A DNA stretch of 64,000 nt from an uncultured Cedecea sp. (GCF_947498825.1 NZ_CANMLV010000009.1:62001-126000), one strand, 5' to 3'. Positions 18,311 through 28,571 are shown, numbered from the stretch's first letter. The notes: generated from the letters alone by a model not told the origin. Program-made: numbers and translations.

Positions 18311-19198
18311 TCAGCCAAATGCCTGTCTCACTGCCTGAATAAAACTACGAATTTTTACCGTTTGTCGTAATCCCGCGGGCGTCAGCATATGCATGGGTCG
18401 CGAGGGACCTTCATAGTCAGGTAATACCTGAATCAAACGTCCGGCCTTGATCTCTTCACTCAGTACATCTTCCGGTCCAAGTGTTACGCCATATCCACTC
18501 ACCGCGGCATGCAGCAGTGCCCGCCAGTCATTTGAACGCAGTCGGCCCTCGGGATGGACTTCCTGCACTTTGCCGTTCTGGTGAAATTGCCAGCGACACG
18601 GGGAGTGAGGCGACCAAATGCCGTAAACCAGACAAGAATGGGTAGTCAGATCGGCAGGCGTTTTGGGGATCCCATTTCTGGCAAGATAATCGGGCGAGGC
18701 ACAGGCAATCAGGCGATAGGGACGCAGCGGATAGGCGATCATCTGACTGTCACTGAGTTCACCGATACGCAGGATCACTTCATAGCCTTCTTCAATCGGA
18801 TCGACTCTCCTGTCGTTCAGTGTCAGTTCAATCTGTGTTTCCGGGAATTCTGCCAGATAATGCGTAATAAATGGGGCCAGTGATGAACTGCCGAAGGTTA
18901 CCGGGGCATTAATCCGTAATGTACCGGAAGGTGAGGTTTTCATTTCAAGAGCGATGGCATCTGCGGCCTCTGCCTCTGACAGCACAATTTTACAGCGTTC
19001 ATAGTAGCTGCGTCCGATATCGGTGAGATGCTGGCGACGCGTGGTGCGATTAATCAATGGTGTACCCAGCCTCGACTCAAGGCGGGCAATATGCTTTGCC
19101 ACCATTTGCGGTGAAATGCGCAATGTCTGCGCCGCTGCGGCGAAGGAACCCAGATCGGCTGTTTTGACAAAGACATTCATACTGGTTAAGCGATCCAT
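18311..19198 (-). CDS. LysR-family regulator, CrgA/DmlR branch
   Basis: A 295-residue LysR regulator: helix-turn-helix near residues 1-60 (GSFAAAAQTLRISPQMVAKH) and effector domain from about 88, including the branch-typical segment ELTLNDRRVDPIEEGYEVIL. It is divergent from the oxidoreductase gene at 19301-19936, its probable target. Regulators of this branch typically control a neighbouring redox or efflux gene. Confidence 0.88.
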   Translation of the reverse strand: MDRLTSMNVFVKTADLGSFAAAAQTLRISPQMVAKHIARLESRLGTPLINRTTRRQHLTDIGRSYYERCKIVLSEAEAADAIALEMKTSPSGTLRINAPVTFGSSSLAPFITHYLAEFPETQIELTLNDRRVDPIEEGYEVILRIGELSDSQMIAYPLRPYRLIACASPDYLARNGIPKTPADLTTHSCLVYGIWSPHSPCRWQFHQNGKVQEVHPEGRLRSNDWRALLHAAVSGYGVTLGPEDVLSEEIKAGRLIQVLPDYEGPSRPMHMLTPAGLRQTVKIRSFIQAVRQAFG

Positions 19199-19300
19199 GA
19201 TTCCCTCTTTTTTGTTGTTTATTTATGTCAATTAAGAGCATTTATCAACAATGAGTATGCAATTATTCTTAACTTTCCAACGACAAAATGAAAGGTAAAG

Positions 19301-19936
19301 ATGATGAAAATAGGCATTATTGGGGCAGGATTTGTTGGCAGAACGATAGCTAAACTGGCAATACAAGCAGGACATCAGGTTATGCTGAGTAACTCGCGCG
19401 GACCGCAAAGCTTGTTCAGCCTCAAACCGATGATTGGTTGTGAAATTGGCACTGCGGCAGAGGCGGCTATCTATGGCGATATTGTGGTGATTGCTGTACC
19501 GTTGACGGCTCTCGGGCAGCTACCGGTCACTGAACTCGCTGGAAAAGCGCTGATTGATGCAGTGAATTATTATCCTGAGCGCGACGGGCAGGTGGCAGAA
19601 CTGGATAATCGGAGTACGACAACCAGTGAATATCTTGCCCGTTTCCTTCCTGAGTCAAAGATAACCAAAGCATTCAATGCCATTCGAATGCCAGACCTTG
19701 AAAACGATGGCTTGCCAGCAGGAGATCCACAGCGCCGTGCGCTGCCACTGGCAGGTGATGATTTGGAAACGAAAGAGAGGGTTCGCCGGTTATATGACGA
19801 ATTTGGTTTTGATTCGCTGGATGCCGGTTCTCTTTCAGAAGGCTGGCGCTTCGAGCGAGGCATGCCATCCTATTGTGTTCGGATGACGAAAAGTGAACTA
19901 ACAGTGGTAGTGGAAGGCGCTAAAAAGTTTGAGTGA
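19301..19936 (+). CDS. NADPH-dependent F420-reductase-like oxidoreductase
   Basis: A 211-residue Rossmann protein starting MMKIGIIGAGFVGRTIAKLA, with the GxGxxG dinucleotide-binding loop at about residues 8-13 and a NSRGPQSL segment after the second strand that fits NADP binding. It belongs to the F420-oxidoreductase/6-phosphogluconate-dehydrogenase N-terminal superfamily found widely in bacteria that lack F420. The substrate is unknown. The start could be either of two adjacent ATG codons (19301 or 19304). It is divergent from a LysR regulator. Confidence 0.8.
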   Translation: MMKIGIIGAGFVGRTIAKLAIQAGHQVMLSNSRGPQSLFSLKPMIGCEIGTAAEAAIYGDIVVIAVPLTALGQLPVTELAGKALIDAVNYYPERDGQVAELDNRSTTTSEYLARFLPESKITKAFNAIRMPDLENDGLPAGDPQRRALPLAGDDLETKERVRRLYDEFGFDSLDAGSLSEGWRFERGMPSYCVRMTKSELTVVVEGAKKFE

Positions 19937-20552
19937 ATGACTCAAATATTGAGAATACAGTGTTCGTTTCAATTATGAGTTTCTGCGATATATGTTATAT
20001 GCCTATCATGTAACAGGTGGCTCGAATTATTCTAAGTATAGAGAGAGGGAGCGTTTTACATTGTAAAGCCGTAAGTGAAATACTCCTTCCTCCAAAATAA
20101 TTCGAGTTGCGTGCAGGTGGCAAGTGCGAGGACCCCGCTGAATTGATGATTTGTATAAAAAGAATCATGAAAATTAAAAGTTAACGATTGATTTTTCTGG
20201 TCACTGTTAATTACAGATATAATCTCTTGTTCTTATACTACTGAGTTTAATGTATATTTTTGGACTGGTGAAGGTGGTGGGAATAGGATGGTTTTATTTT
20301 AAATGAATTGTATTGTTGTTATTTGGCGCTGATGCGTCAACTGATAACATGAATACAGTTTCACTCAGTAAAAATAATTTTTATTCCTTCACTATCTTAA
20401 TTTATTAATTCCGCTAATGACCAGTTTATTCAACACGCAATATAACGGTATCTGGTTAGAAGTCGTAATGCACCTCTGTCATTTAAATTGACAAAGAATC
20501 GAGTAAAATGCCTTCATCATCAACAGATAACGTACCATTCAGAGGCAGGTCA
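19937..20552. other. Long AT-rich intergenic region with repeat fragments
   Basis: Two fragments of the dispersed repeats lie here back to back: a right end GGCTCGAATTATTCTAAGTA (about 20022-20041) and a left arm CCAAAATAATTCGAGTTGCG continuing to about 20150. The rest is AT-rich with no gene-like ORF. The emrE promoter is presumably in the last 150 bases; I could not place it. Confidence 0.5.
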
Positions 20553-20885
20553 ATGAATCCATATATTTTTTTAGGCGTAGCGATTATCACCGAAGTGATT
20601 GCGACGACCTTGCTCAGATTTTCTGAAGGTTTCACAAAACTCGGCTACACGCTAGGCTCTTTAGCGCTCTATGGCGTGTCATTTTATATGCTGTCGCAAG
20701 TGCTGAGTCATATCCCTACAGGTATTGCTTACGCCATCTGGTCTGGCATTGGCATTGTTCTGATTAGCCTGGCGGGCTGGATAATCAGCGGCCAGAAGCT
20801 TGATCTGCCAGCCATTATTGGTATCACTTTTATTTGTATCGGCGTGTTGATTATCAATTTGTTGTCAAAAAGTTCTGTTCATTAA
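20553..20885 (+). CDS. emrE: EmrE-type SMR multidrug efflux protein
   Basis: A 110-residue small multidrug resistance protein, the same length as E. coli EmrE and similar throughout: four transmembrane helices, the essential glutamate in TM1 (AIITEVIATTLLRFSEGFTK, Glu14), and the conserved IPTGIAYAIWSGIGIVLISL of TM3. It exchanges protons for quaternary and aromatic cations such as ethidium and methyl viologen as an antiparallel dimer. I choose the ATG at 20553, preceded by AGAGGCAGG, because it gives the EmrE N-terminus MNPYIFLG. Confidence 0.94.
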   Translation: MNPYIFLGVAIITEVIATTLLRFSEGFTKLGYTLGSLALYGVSFYMLSQVLSHIPTGIAYAIWSGIGIVLISLAGWIISGQKLDLPAIIGITFICIGVLIINLLSKSSVH

Positions 20886-20886
20886 G

Positions 20887-20908
20887 AAAGGCTCCGAAGG
20901 GAGCCTTT
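20887..20908 (+). terminator. Terminator after emrE
   Basis: AAAGGCTCCGAAGGGAGCCTTT forms a compact GC-rich hairpin just after the emrE stop and ends in TTT. The same 22 bases recur at 21049-21070, beyond another hairpin. Confidence 0.8.
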
Positions 20909-21004
20909 GAGACTGATGACAAAGCTAAAGTGATATCTAATTCTCAGCGCTTATTTACGAAAATAAACAGGAAAATCAATTCATTGATTTTCAGCTGATA
21001 ACAC

Positions 21005-21036
21005 AAAGAAGGAAAAACCACGTTTTTTCCTTCTTT
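21005..21036. terminator. Repeated A/T-flanked hairpin
   Basis: AAAGAAGGAAAAA pairs with TTTTTTCCTTCTTT around ACCACG. It closely copies the hairpin at 15245-15273, including flanks (TCAGCAATCTGA after both). It probably stops transcription in both directions between emrE and the protease gene. Confidence 0.65.
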
Positions 21037-21048
21037 GTCAGCAATCTG

Positions 21049-21071
21049 AAAGGCTCCGAAGGGAGCCTTTT
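21049..21071. terminator. Second copy of the emrE terminator hairpin, downstream of the pqqL-like gene
   Basis: This is an exact copy of the 22-base hairpin at 20887-20908, followed by one more T. It is 45 bases from the end of the leftward protease gene and can terminate it, because the hairpin is flanked by A residues that are U residues on the minus-strand transcript. Confidence 0.7.
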
Positions 21072-21115
21072 GGGCTTTTATTATTGATGTTTGCAGGCGC
21101 TTACATTCATGAAAC

Positions 21116-23911
21116 TCAAGGCGTCATCATAAATACTTTCTGATTCTTACCCAAATATCGTTTAGCCAGGGCACTGATATCTTGAGTCGTTAACTGATTG
21201 ATTAGCGTATTTTCTTGATTAAGGCGCTGATACTGGCCATCGTCAGAGGCAATTTGCGCCAGGGCTTCAGTCCAGTAACCTGAGCTATCCGTTCCCTGTG
21301 CGTTTTCTGTCAGCCACATATTTTTGGCTTCGCTCAACTCTTTTTGATTAACGCCCGCCAGGCCGATTTGTTGCAGCGTTTTCTGGGCAATTTGCGTTAA
21401 CTCTTCACTACGCTCAGGTGAGGTAGTGAAATTTAGCCGCGCCAGGTAGTAAGGACGTGGTTTTTTCACCAGCATCTGTGAGAAGCCCAGGGCATAGATC
21501 CCGCTGGCTTTTTCACGTAACTCAGAACGTAAGCGCTGACTCACAATCGTATCCAATAGCTGCAAGGCTAACTGATCTTTCTGTGACCACTGGGCCGGGG
21601 CAGAGTATTGCAGGCTAACCATACTCTTGTCGCTACTACTGATCGGATAACGATGAGCCATCGTTGTCATTTTTGGTGTAATCCCCTGGTCACGCCAGAC
21701 CAGTCCACCGTTTGCAACCGGTAGTGATGCCACCCATTGTTCCAGCAGCGGTTTTAAATCACGGCTATTGACTGCACCACTGATAACCAAAGTCATATCC
21801 GCAGTAGACGTCAGTAACTGACGGTTAGCCTGCTGCAATTGCTGAGCCGTAAAGTTACGCCAGCCACCTTCGGGATTAATGACCAGCAGTTCGCCATGGT
21901 TATAGCCCTCTTTGTTGATATTATCGAGGAAGATACGCTCTACCGGAACTTTAGACTGACTCAGAGCAAAGGCCTCTTTTTGCTGTTCCAGTTTTTCACC
22001 GCTAAATTGCGGCGCGGTCAGTTTGAGATACAACAGTTGCAGTGCTGTTTCCAGATTATCCGCCGGCGTTTTTATCCGGAAACCGTGGGTAAGCAACTCA
22101 CTATAAGGACGCAGCAATATCTGATTCTGCCTGGCCAGTAAAGCCAGTTCTCGCGCGCTATATTCACCATAGCCGCTACTTTCTGGCAGCTTGAGCGCCC
22201 AGTCGGTTAAACCCGCGGTTTGCTCGGTTTCTAATGAACGTCCGCCCGGAAGCTGTAGTTTAAGCTGCACATCCTCTTTTAAGTTTTTATCCGCTTTAAC
22301 AATGACTTTTATGCCATTACTTAACTGCCAGAGTTCAGTTTTCTCCACCGGTAATCTGCTTTCAGCGGTAATGCTCCCTTTTGTCGGATGGGGGAGTTGC
22401 AGGCTAATTGTTTTAGAACGGCTGGTGAAAGGCCCTGGCGAACTTTGGCGGATTTGTTGCCACTGATGATTAAAAGCCTCGGGGTCTGATTTCGCCGCAT
22501 CGCTATCCGGGCCAATCAGTGCCAGGCGTGGGGAGGCGATAGTTAAGAATGTGGCGACATGCTGCTGTAAGTCCCGGGGCTTCACATTTTTAAGCAATTG
22601 CCAGGTGGTATCTAACTGCTGACGTTTATTCCACAGCGGCATATCAAATTCGAGAGCGGTAGTCAGCTGACCTGCCAGGTAGTCATTACCGTAACGCTGT
22701 TCAGTTGCCGCTTGCTGACTCAGTTTCTTCAGCAGGGCTTGTCTGACATCATCCAGTTCTTGTTGTGTCACCGGCTCTGTCGCCAGACGCTGGAGTTCAG
22801 TAAACAGAACCTGTGTTGCGCCGAGATAATCATCGCTTTTCGGATGAATAATCATTAATTGTTGCAGGCGGCGACTATCGAGCATTGAGCCTTGTTCATT
22901 GATACTGATTGATGGCAGAACACCGTTATCTACCAGTACAGAGAACCGCTGATTTAAGATGGCTAACCACAGGCTGTCCATTAAATCATCGTATTGTCCC
23001 TGACGGGTATTTAATGGCGCGGCGACATCTTTTTGCAGGGCGAACTGTACAAAACGTTGCCCCTGTTCTTTGTCAAATACAGGTTGAACTAACAGCTGCG
23101 TTGAGTGGTTGAATTTTTTCCACTGGGGGTCATCTTGCGCCGGATTTTTCGCGGGTGGTGAAGTGAACAGGGAGTCGATATCTTTACGCACCGCTGTAGG
23201 ATTAAAATCACCGATGACAACCAGCGACATACGCTGTGGCTGATACCATGTTTGATAGTATTCAATCGCCCGCTCAATAGGCGCCTCACGTACAATATCC
23301 AAAGAACCGATCGGATTACGTTCGGCATAGCGGCTGCCGTGATAGCGGAGTTTTTCCAGACTGTCGTTAATACGGTAGCCCATTCCCTGACGCAGACGCC
23401 ACTCTTCAACAATCACCGGTCGCTCTTTCTCAAAAGCGTCTTTATCAAAGCTAATATGCGATGCCCAGTCAGACATCACTTGCAGGCCGGTAGCAACTTG
23501 CGCTGAGGTGGCTTCAGGCAGTGATAATTGATACAGCGTCGCGTTCAGGCTGGTGACGGCATTAACATGACTGCCCAGTTTAAAGCCCTGCTGTTCTAAC
23601 TGACGGAAACCTGTAGTGCCTGGAAAATGCCGCGTTCCTTTAAACGCCATATGTTCAGTAAAGTGCGCCAAGCCGAGCTGTTGTTCATTTTCCTGAACGG
23701 AGCCGCTTTTTACCAGTAAACGCAGTTCTACACCGGGTTGACTGCGCTGTAACAGATAAACGTGTAATCCATTATCCAGAGTGAAATGTTGCAAATTACT
23801 GCGTACTGGCAGCAACGTATTCAGGCTGGCGTCAGAAGAGGTGGTCGGGTGGGTGACACAACTGACCAGCATAAACCCACTCATCGTGAGTACTATAAGT
23901 TTACGAAACAT
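21116..23911 (-). CDS. pqqL: PqqL/FusC-like M16 periplasmic zinc protease (lipoprotein)
   Basis: A 931-residue pitrilysin-family protease, the same length as E. coli PqqL. The inverted zinc motif HFTEH is at residues 83-87, with a downstream EKERPVIVEEWRLR segment carrying the third ligand. A second, inactive M16 half follows. The N-terminus is a signal peptide with a lipobox-like LVSC (Cys18), so it may be membrane-anchored in the periplasm. FusC of Pectobacterium cleaves imported plant ferredoxin to release iron, and PqqL is the Escherichia counterpart. The gene overlaps the upstream ABC gene by 11 bases and is last in the operon. Confidence 0.9.
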   Translation of the reverse strand: MFRKLIVLTMSGFMLVSCVTHPTTSSDASLNTLLPVRSNLQHFTLDNGLHVYLLQRSQPGVELRLLVKSGSVQENEQQLGLAHFTEHMAFKGTRHFPGTTGFRQLEQQGFKLGSHVNAVTSLNATLYQLSLPEATSAQVATGLQVMSDWASHISFDKDAFEKERPVIVEEWRLRQGMGYRINDSLEKLRYHGSRYAERNPIGSLDIVREAPIERAIEYYQTWYQPQRMSLVVIGDFNPTAVRKDIDSLFTSPPAKNPAQDDPQWKKFNHSTQLLVQPVFDKEQGQRFVQFALQKDVAAPLNTRQGQYDDLMDSLWLAILNQRFSVLVDNGVLPSISINEQGSMLDSRRLQQLMIIHPKSDDYLGATQVLFTELQRLATEPVTQQELDDVRQALLKKLSQQAATEQRYGNDYLAGQLTTALEFDMPLWNKRQQLDTTWQLLKNVKPRDLQQHVATFLTIASPRLALIGPDSDAAKSDPEAFNHQWQQIRQSSPGPFTSRSKTISLQLPHPTKGSITAESRLPVEKTELWQLSNGIKVIVKADKNLKEDVQLKLQLPGGRSLETEQTAGLTDWALKLPESSGYGEYSARELALLARQNQILLRPYSELLTHGFRIKTPADNLETALQLLYLKLTAPQFSGEKLEQQKEAFALSQSKVPVERIFLDNINKEGYNHGELLVINPEGGWRNFTAQQLQQANRQLLTSTADMTLVISGAVNSRDLKPLLEQWVASLPVANGGLVWRDQGITPKMTTMAHRYPISSSDKSMVSLQYSAPAQWSQKDQLALQLLDTIVSQRLRSELREKASGIYALGFSQMLVKKPRPYYLARLNFTTSPERSEELTQIAQKTLQQIGLAGVNQKELSEAKNMWLTENAQGTDSSGYWTEALAQIASDDGQYQRLNQENTLINQLTTQDISALAKRYLGKNQKVFMMTP

Positions 23912-25607
23912 ATTCAGGTGTTCCTGAGATTAAGAGAGGAGAATCAGGCTTGTCATCGAGGTGTAGCGTGTTTTCAGCTAATGACGACAGGAAACGCTGA
24001 TGGCTGACTAAAACAATCGCGCTGTCGCGTAATTCTGTTTTGAGTTTCTGTACCAGTTCCAGGGCGCTGGCCTCATCCAGTGCTGAGGTGGTTTCATCCA
24101 ATAATAGTAATTCGGGACGGTTAAGCAGCAGACGGGCAAACATCACACGCTGTTGTTCCCCTCCGGATAAGCGATGACTCCAGTCAGTTTCTAAACGGAG
24201 CTGGTATTGAAGCTTTTCCAGCCCCACTTGCTTGAGTACCCGGCACAAATCACTCTCACTAAATTGTGCGGCATCTTGCGGATAAGCCAGTAAGTTATCG
24301 AGACGGTTAATGGGTAAGTAAAGGCGCTGCGGCACCCACATCAGACTATCGGTGCGTATAATATCGCCGCTAAAGTAAGGCCAGTGACCGCTCAGGGTGC
24401 GCAATAACGTTGATTTACCGATACCAGAACGACCGGATATCAACAGTAATTCACCGGGTTTCACGTGCAGACTGACATTATCGATAAGGCGACTGTTATC
24501 AGCGGCTGTGACGTTGATTGAGGCGCAAAGTGGTGTTTTATTGTCAGTAATTTCTGCTTTAGTCGGGTTATCGTTTTCTAATAACACGACAAAATTGTAC
24601 AGACGAGATACCGTAGCCTGCCAGGCGGCAATTTCTTTATAGGCGAAAATAAACCAGCCAAGTGATGTGGCTACATTGCTAAAGGCCTGACGAAGCTGCA
24701 TCAGTCCACCTAACATAATTTCCCCGGTAAGAAATTTTGGCAAGGCTAACAGCACCGGAGCCAGCGCGGTGACTTGCTGATAGCCAACGGTATAAAATGA
24801 CAGGTTACGTTCATTGCGAATGAGCTGATTCCAGTTTTTGACTATCTCGCCAAAGCGGGTCATCAACTCCCGGGTATCCTGCGATTCACCCCGTTGTCCG
24901 GCAATCGCATCCCCATGCTGACGGCAGTTAATCAGCATACTACGGTAGTCAGCTTCACGGCGTTGCTTGTCCATATGCAGGCGACGCAGTGGAAAACCAA
25001 TCCACTGGGTAAGAGCAATCCCGATAAGGGTGTAAATAAGACAGGCCCAAAACATATAACCGGCAATCGTCCAGGTGTTGCCAGCGAACGTAAAACTCAG
25101 GCTGCCAGAAAGCGTCCAGAGAATGGCGGCAAATGAAATGAGTGTCAGGGCTGAGTGCAGGAATGTCACCAGCAGGTTTAACGTTGACTCAATTAGCAGT
25201 CGCACATCTTCGGCAATACGCTGGTCCGGATTATCAGGCTCCTGGGAGGTTAGGCGCAGCATATAATGTTTGCTATATGGCGAGAGCCAGCGTGTGAGTA
25301 CTTGCTCCGTCATGCCTTTACGCCAGCGAATGATCAGCATCTGTTTAAGATAGTTGCCCATCACCACGACAAAAATCAGCCCGCTAACCAGCACCACAAA
25401 GTGTTGTAATAAACCGTATAACGCCTGACCGTCTAATTTTTGTAGAGCATTATAGAAATCACCGTTCCACCTGTTCATTTGCACATTGAACCAGACCGAT
25501 GACAGTGTCAGGGTCAGGGAGGCAATAAGCAAAGTCCAACAGTAAAGGGCAGCACGCTGCCCTAAAAAAGGTTTAACTAAAAAGTAAAATTGTTTCAGTG
25601 TCTTCAT
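23901..25607 (-). CDS. yddA: YddA/FusD-like ABC transporter, fused membrane and ATPase domains
   Basis: A 568-residue protein with an SbmA/BacA-type membrane domain (six hydrophobic segments up to about residue 320, including the FNVQMNRWNGDFYNALQKLD segment) fused to an ATPase: Walker A GRSGIGKST at 392-400, signature LSGGEQ at 480-485, Walker B ELLLLDE near 499-505. E. coli YddA, encoded beside yddB and pqqL, and FusD of Pectobacterium are of this type. It probably moves the peptide or iron products of the protease across the inner membrane. It follows the receptor gene and overlaps the protease gene. Confidence 0.9.
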   Translation of the reverse strand: MKTLKQFYFLVKPFLGQRAALYCWTLLIASLTLTLSSVWFNVQMNRWNGDFYNALQKLDGQALYGLLQHFVVLVSGLIFVVVMGNYLKQMLIIRWRKGMTEQVLTRWLSPYSKHYMLRLTSQEPDNPDQRIAEDVRLLIESTLNLLVTFLHSALTLISFAAILWTLSGSLSFTFAGNTWTIAGYMFWACLIYTLIGIALTQWIGFPLRRLHMDKQRREADYRSMLINCRQHGDAIAGQRGESQDTRELMTRFGEIVKNWNQLIRNERNLSFYTVGYQQVTALAPVLLALPKFLTGEIMLGGLMQLRQAFSNVATSLGWFIFAYKEIAAWQATVSRLYNFVVLLENDNPTKAEITDNKTPLCASINVTAADNSRLIDNVSLHVKPGELLLISGRSGIGKSTLLRTLSGHWPYFSGDIIRTDSLMWVPQRLYLPINRLDNLLAYPQDAAQFSESDLCRVLKQVGLEKLQYQLRLETDWSHRLSGGEQQRVMFARLLLNRPELLLLDETTSALDEASALELVQKLKTELRDSAIVLVSHQRFLSSLAENTLHLDDKPDSPLLISGTPEYVS

Positions 25608-25728
25608 GACATTAGTGGATATCTTATTTTAATGGCTCACATTGCTTATATATGTACCCATAGGGTATAGCCGCCATACTTCAGACGCTGGGGGGACTTG
25701 AAGCAGGCGGCTATTTATAACGCCGGAC

Positions 25729-28488
25729 TTACAGGTCGTAATTCACTTGTAGCCAGAACTGACGGCCAGGATCGTAAGATCGGATAATGCGGTCTTCGAA
25801 TACAAAGCGGTCAGCCACATTCTTATTATTCAGAACGTTATTCACTTCAACCGAGAAACCAAAGCCATAGGCAAAATCAGGTTTCCAGCCCAGACGGGTA
25901 TCCCAGGTGTATCGACTACCGAAGTGCTGCTTGGTGTATTTGCGCATCTGACCATGTTCATTATCGAAGTAGTACGAGTTGTCATAACGCACAGCCTGAT
26001 TACGCGCACCAAACCATTGCAGGCGGTTATACCAGGTCAGGTCATAGTTATCCCAGACGCTGGTCAGTTCCAGGTTGAACTTAAACGGTGAGTTAAAGCT
26101 GGTGGAGGGCAGCTTAGAGGCATCAATTACCTTTCCGTCATACCAGACTTTATTTAAATTCACCTGGTTAGAAGGATCGAAGGAGCTATAGCCCGCATCT
26201 TTTGGCGTATTACTTTTTGATTCTTGCCAGGTCAGGGCGGCATTCATTACGTGGGAGGCCTGCGCCCATTCCCAAGGCTGGCTGTTTCTGACTGACAGGG
26301 TGACGGTGTCGTGTGAGCTGCGACCGTCATTGTCATAGACACGAATACTGCGTTTATCCTGGTCACGGCTATTATATTTGGTACGGGTTCTGACTTCGTC
26401 ATAGCCTTCACGGTGAACGTACTGCAAACGCCAGGTGGTGGAGAGGATCTCCTGCTGCAATGCTGCGGTTAACTCATCGTTATACGGGGTTTTCAGCGAA
26501 TCCATACCCTCGTAATCTTTCTGGTTATCCCACTCGTTTTGGTTTGGATCTAATGAGCAAGGTTCCCAGTAACCTTGGCAGTTTTGCATGCCGCCATTTT
26601 GCGCACCGTACAGGGCGTAGGTCAGCATTGAACGGCCATAGTAGCGATTGGCCCCGCCAATAATCTGGGTGCTGCCATCGCCAAACAGGTCATAAACCCC
26701 GGACAGGCGTGGTGCGATATTGGTTTGCTTAACAAAATCATCTCTGTCCATGCGCACGCCTGGACGCAGAGTCAGTTTGCCATACTCAATATTATCGTCG
26801 AGAAACAGGGCGTAGCTGGTGTAATCTGCTGAATAGGAACCGGCCTGGAAGCGGGTAATATTATTCAGGGTTCCAGTATAGATATCTCCATTAAGTGATC
26901 CCTGATAGGTATAACGGAAATAGTCTTGATCACGTTGGTAAGTTCCCTTGGTATAGGCCAGTTCACCACCCAGGGTAGGGCTGTGAATCAGCCCTAAACC
27001 ATCTTCTGTAGCGTCAAAACGCATCACAGTTTTTAAATTATTATTTTTTTGTTTTGAGGTTAAATCACCTAAACCACCACTGTTGCGTTCGATCATTTGC
27101 CAGCCATTAGACTCATCGCCGAAAGCTCGTAGTGTCAGATCGTATTTTTGTTCATTACTGCGATCGTCTTTTAAATTCTGAGTATTGGCAGTGAGTTCAA
27201 ACTGACCAATATCAAATCTGTGCTTCAGTACCGCGGTAATGCCCAGTCCGTTATGTTTAGAGTCATATCCGGAGTTCATCACTCTGGAAGAAAACATATA
27301 ACTGGTATAAGTGGCATAGTTTGTTGATAAATCGACGGAAGTCCTGTCTGAAACATCAAGTGAATACTTCAGAAAGAAGTTATCTGAGGTGCGGTGCTGT
27401 TTTTTTGTTCCGCCATCAAATTCAACAATCTCTATTTGGCCATTATCAACAAAAATCGGCCCCTCTCCCCCTGTCACCGTCATCGGAATCGTTGAGTTAC
27501 GCCGTGAAGCCGAGAATACCAGACCGGAGTTTTCACTTACGCCCACTTCAAACCAGCCGCCAAAGTCATCTTTGCTATATTTATTCTGGAAGCGAGCCGG
27601 ATTAGAGGTGTCATTTTTGCTGCTATCAATACTTTGTGCCGGATCATTAAACAGCTTGTTCCAGCCAGATTGCGTGACACGATAATAGGCATGAGCGCTG
27701 TTTTCACCCTGCCAGCGGCGGCTGGAAACATCGACTGTTCCGCCCGTAAAACCACCGAATTCAACTGGAATGTTATTGTCATACACCGACAGACTATCGA
27801 TAAGACGGCTATCAATATAAATCCCCTGATCGCTGGTGCTCAGGCGGGTCGATGTTTCCCCTAAACCGCTATCCGCCGGGTCAAAATCGTTGTTAAAACT
27901 GACCCCATCCAGACGGTAGGCATTCTGATAGCTGCTTGAACCGTGAATAGAAATACGTGAAGGCTTAATTTCACCCTGGTTCATAGAGTTGCTGTCGCTG
28001 TTAGCAAACTGCACTGCAGGGTTGGTCTTCATTAAGTCGGTGATATTGCCATCGCCGGTATTACGTTGGCGGATCTCTTCGGAAGTGACATATTGCGGGG
28101 CAGAAATCACATCGTTACTGGGATTGGCCAGGGTAATGCCTGATACCTGAGTAGTTGGCAGGATAAGTTTTCCTTGATTAATATTCTGCGGGCGAATGAC
28201 AAATACGCCATTTTCACTGACTAACTCCAGCCCACTACCGATAAGTATTTTTTGTAATGCGGTTTGTGGCGTGTAGTTACCCGCCAGGGCAGGGGCACGC
28301 AAGCCATTCAATTGGTTCTGGCTATACAGCAGTTGAATCTGTCCCTGGCGACTGATTTGAGCAACGGAATGAGCCAGAGGCTGTTCCGGCAAAGAAAAAG
28401 TAATATCCTGGGCAAACGCAGAAGTGGTGCTGAGAGCTACCAAAAATGCCAGCGGCTTGAGTCGCTGGCGGGCAAAGTGAATTGACAT
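25729..28488 (-). CDS. TonB-dependent receptor with N-terminal STN signalling domain
   Basis: A 919-residue outer-membrane receptor. Signal peptide ends at AFA (residue 26). An STN domain follows at about 29-100 (FSLPEQPLAHSVAQISRQGQ to SENGVFVIRP), as in FecA and FpvA-type transducers. The plug spans about 120-240 with ISIHGSSSYQNAYRLDGVSF, and a 22-strand barrel ends with an aromatic-rich strand FWLQVNYDL. The STN domain contacts a FecR-type anti-sigma factor when ligand binds, and fecR and fecI lie just upstream. The neighbours point to an iron-protein or peptide ligand rather than a siderophore. Receptor, ABC and protease are on one strand with gaps of 121 and -11 bases. Confidence 0.92.
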   Translation of the reverse strand: MSIHFARQRLKPLAFLVALSTTSAFAQDITFSLPEQPLAHSVAQISRQGQIQLLYSQNQLNGLRAPALAGNYTPQTALQKILIGSGLELVSENGVFVIRPQNINQGKLILPTTQVSGITLANPSNDVISAPQYVTSEEIRQRNTGDGNITDLMKTNPAVQFANSDSNSMNQGEIKPSRISIHGSSSYQNAYRLDGVSFNNDFDPADSGLGETSTRLSTSDQGIYIDSRLIDSLSVYDNNIPVEFGGFTGGTVDVSSRRWQGENSAHAYYRVTQSGWNKLFNDPAQSIDSSKNDTSNPARFQNKYSKDDFGGWFEVGVSENSGLVFSASRRNSTIPMTVTGGEGPIFVDNGQIEIVEFDGGTKKQHRTSDNFFLKYSLDVSDRTSVDLSTNYATYTSYMFSSRVMNSGYDSKHNGLGITAVLKHRFDIGQFELTANTQNLKDDRSNEQKYDLTLRAFGDESNGWQMIERNSGGLGDLTSKQKNNNLKTVMRFDATEDGLGLIHSPTLGGELAYTKGTYQRDQDYFRYTYQGSLNGDIYTGTLNNITRFQAGSYSADYTSYALFLDDNIEYGKLTLRPGVRMDRDDFVKQTNIAPRLSGVYDLFGDGSTQIIGGANRYYGRSMLTYALYGAQNGGMQNCQGYWEPCSLDPNQNEWDNQKDYEGMDSLKTPYNDELTAALQQEILSTTWRLQYVHREGYDEVRTRTKYNSRDQDKRSIRVYDNDGRSSHDTVTLSVRNSQPWEWAQASHVMNAALTWQESKSNTPKDAGYSSFDPSNQVNLNKVWYDGKVIDASKLPSTSFNSPFKFNLELTSVWDNYDLTWYNRLQWFGARNQAVRYDNSYYFDNEHGQMRKYTKQHFGSRYTWDTRLGWKPDFAYGFGFSVEVNNVLNNKNVADRFVFEDRIIRSYDPGRQFWLQVNYDL

Positions 28489-28571
28489 GATTTTCCCTTC
28501 TTCTTAATCAGAGGCGCAAAATAGTGCTAAAACCCACTAAAAATTAACAACTGCCTAAGAAGACGGTGAAA

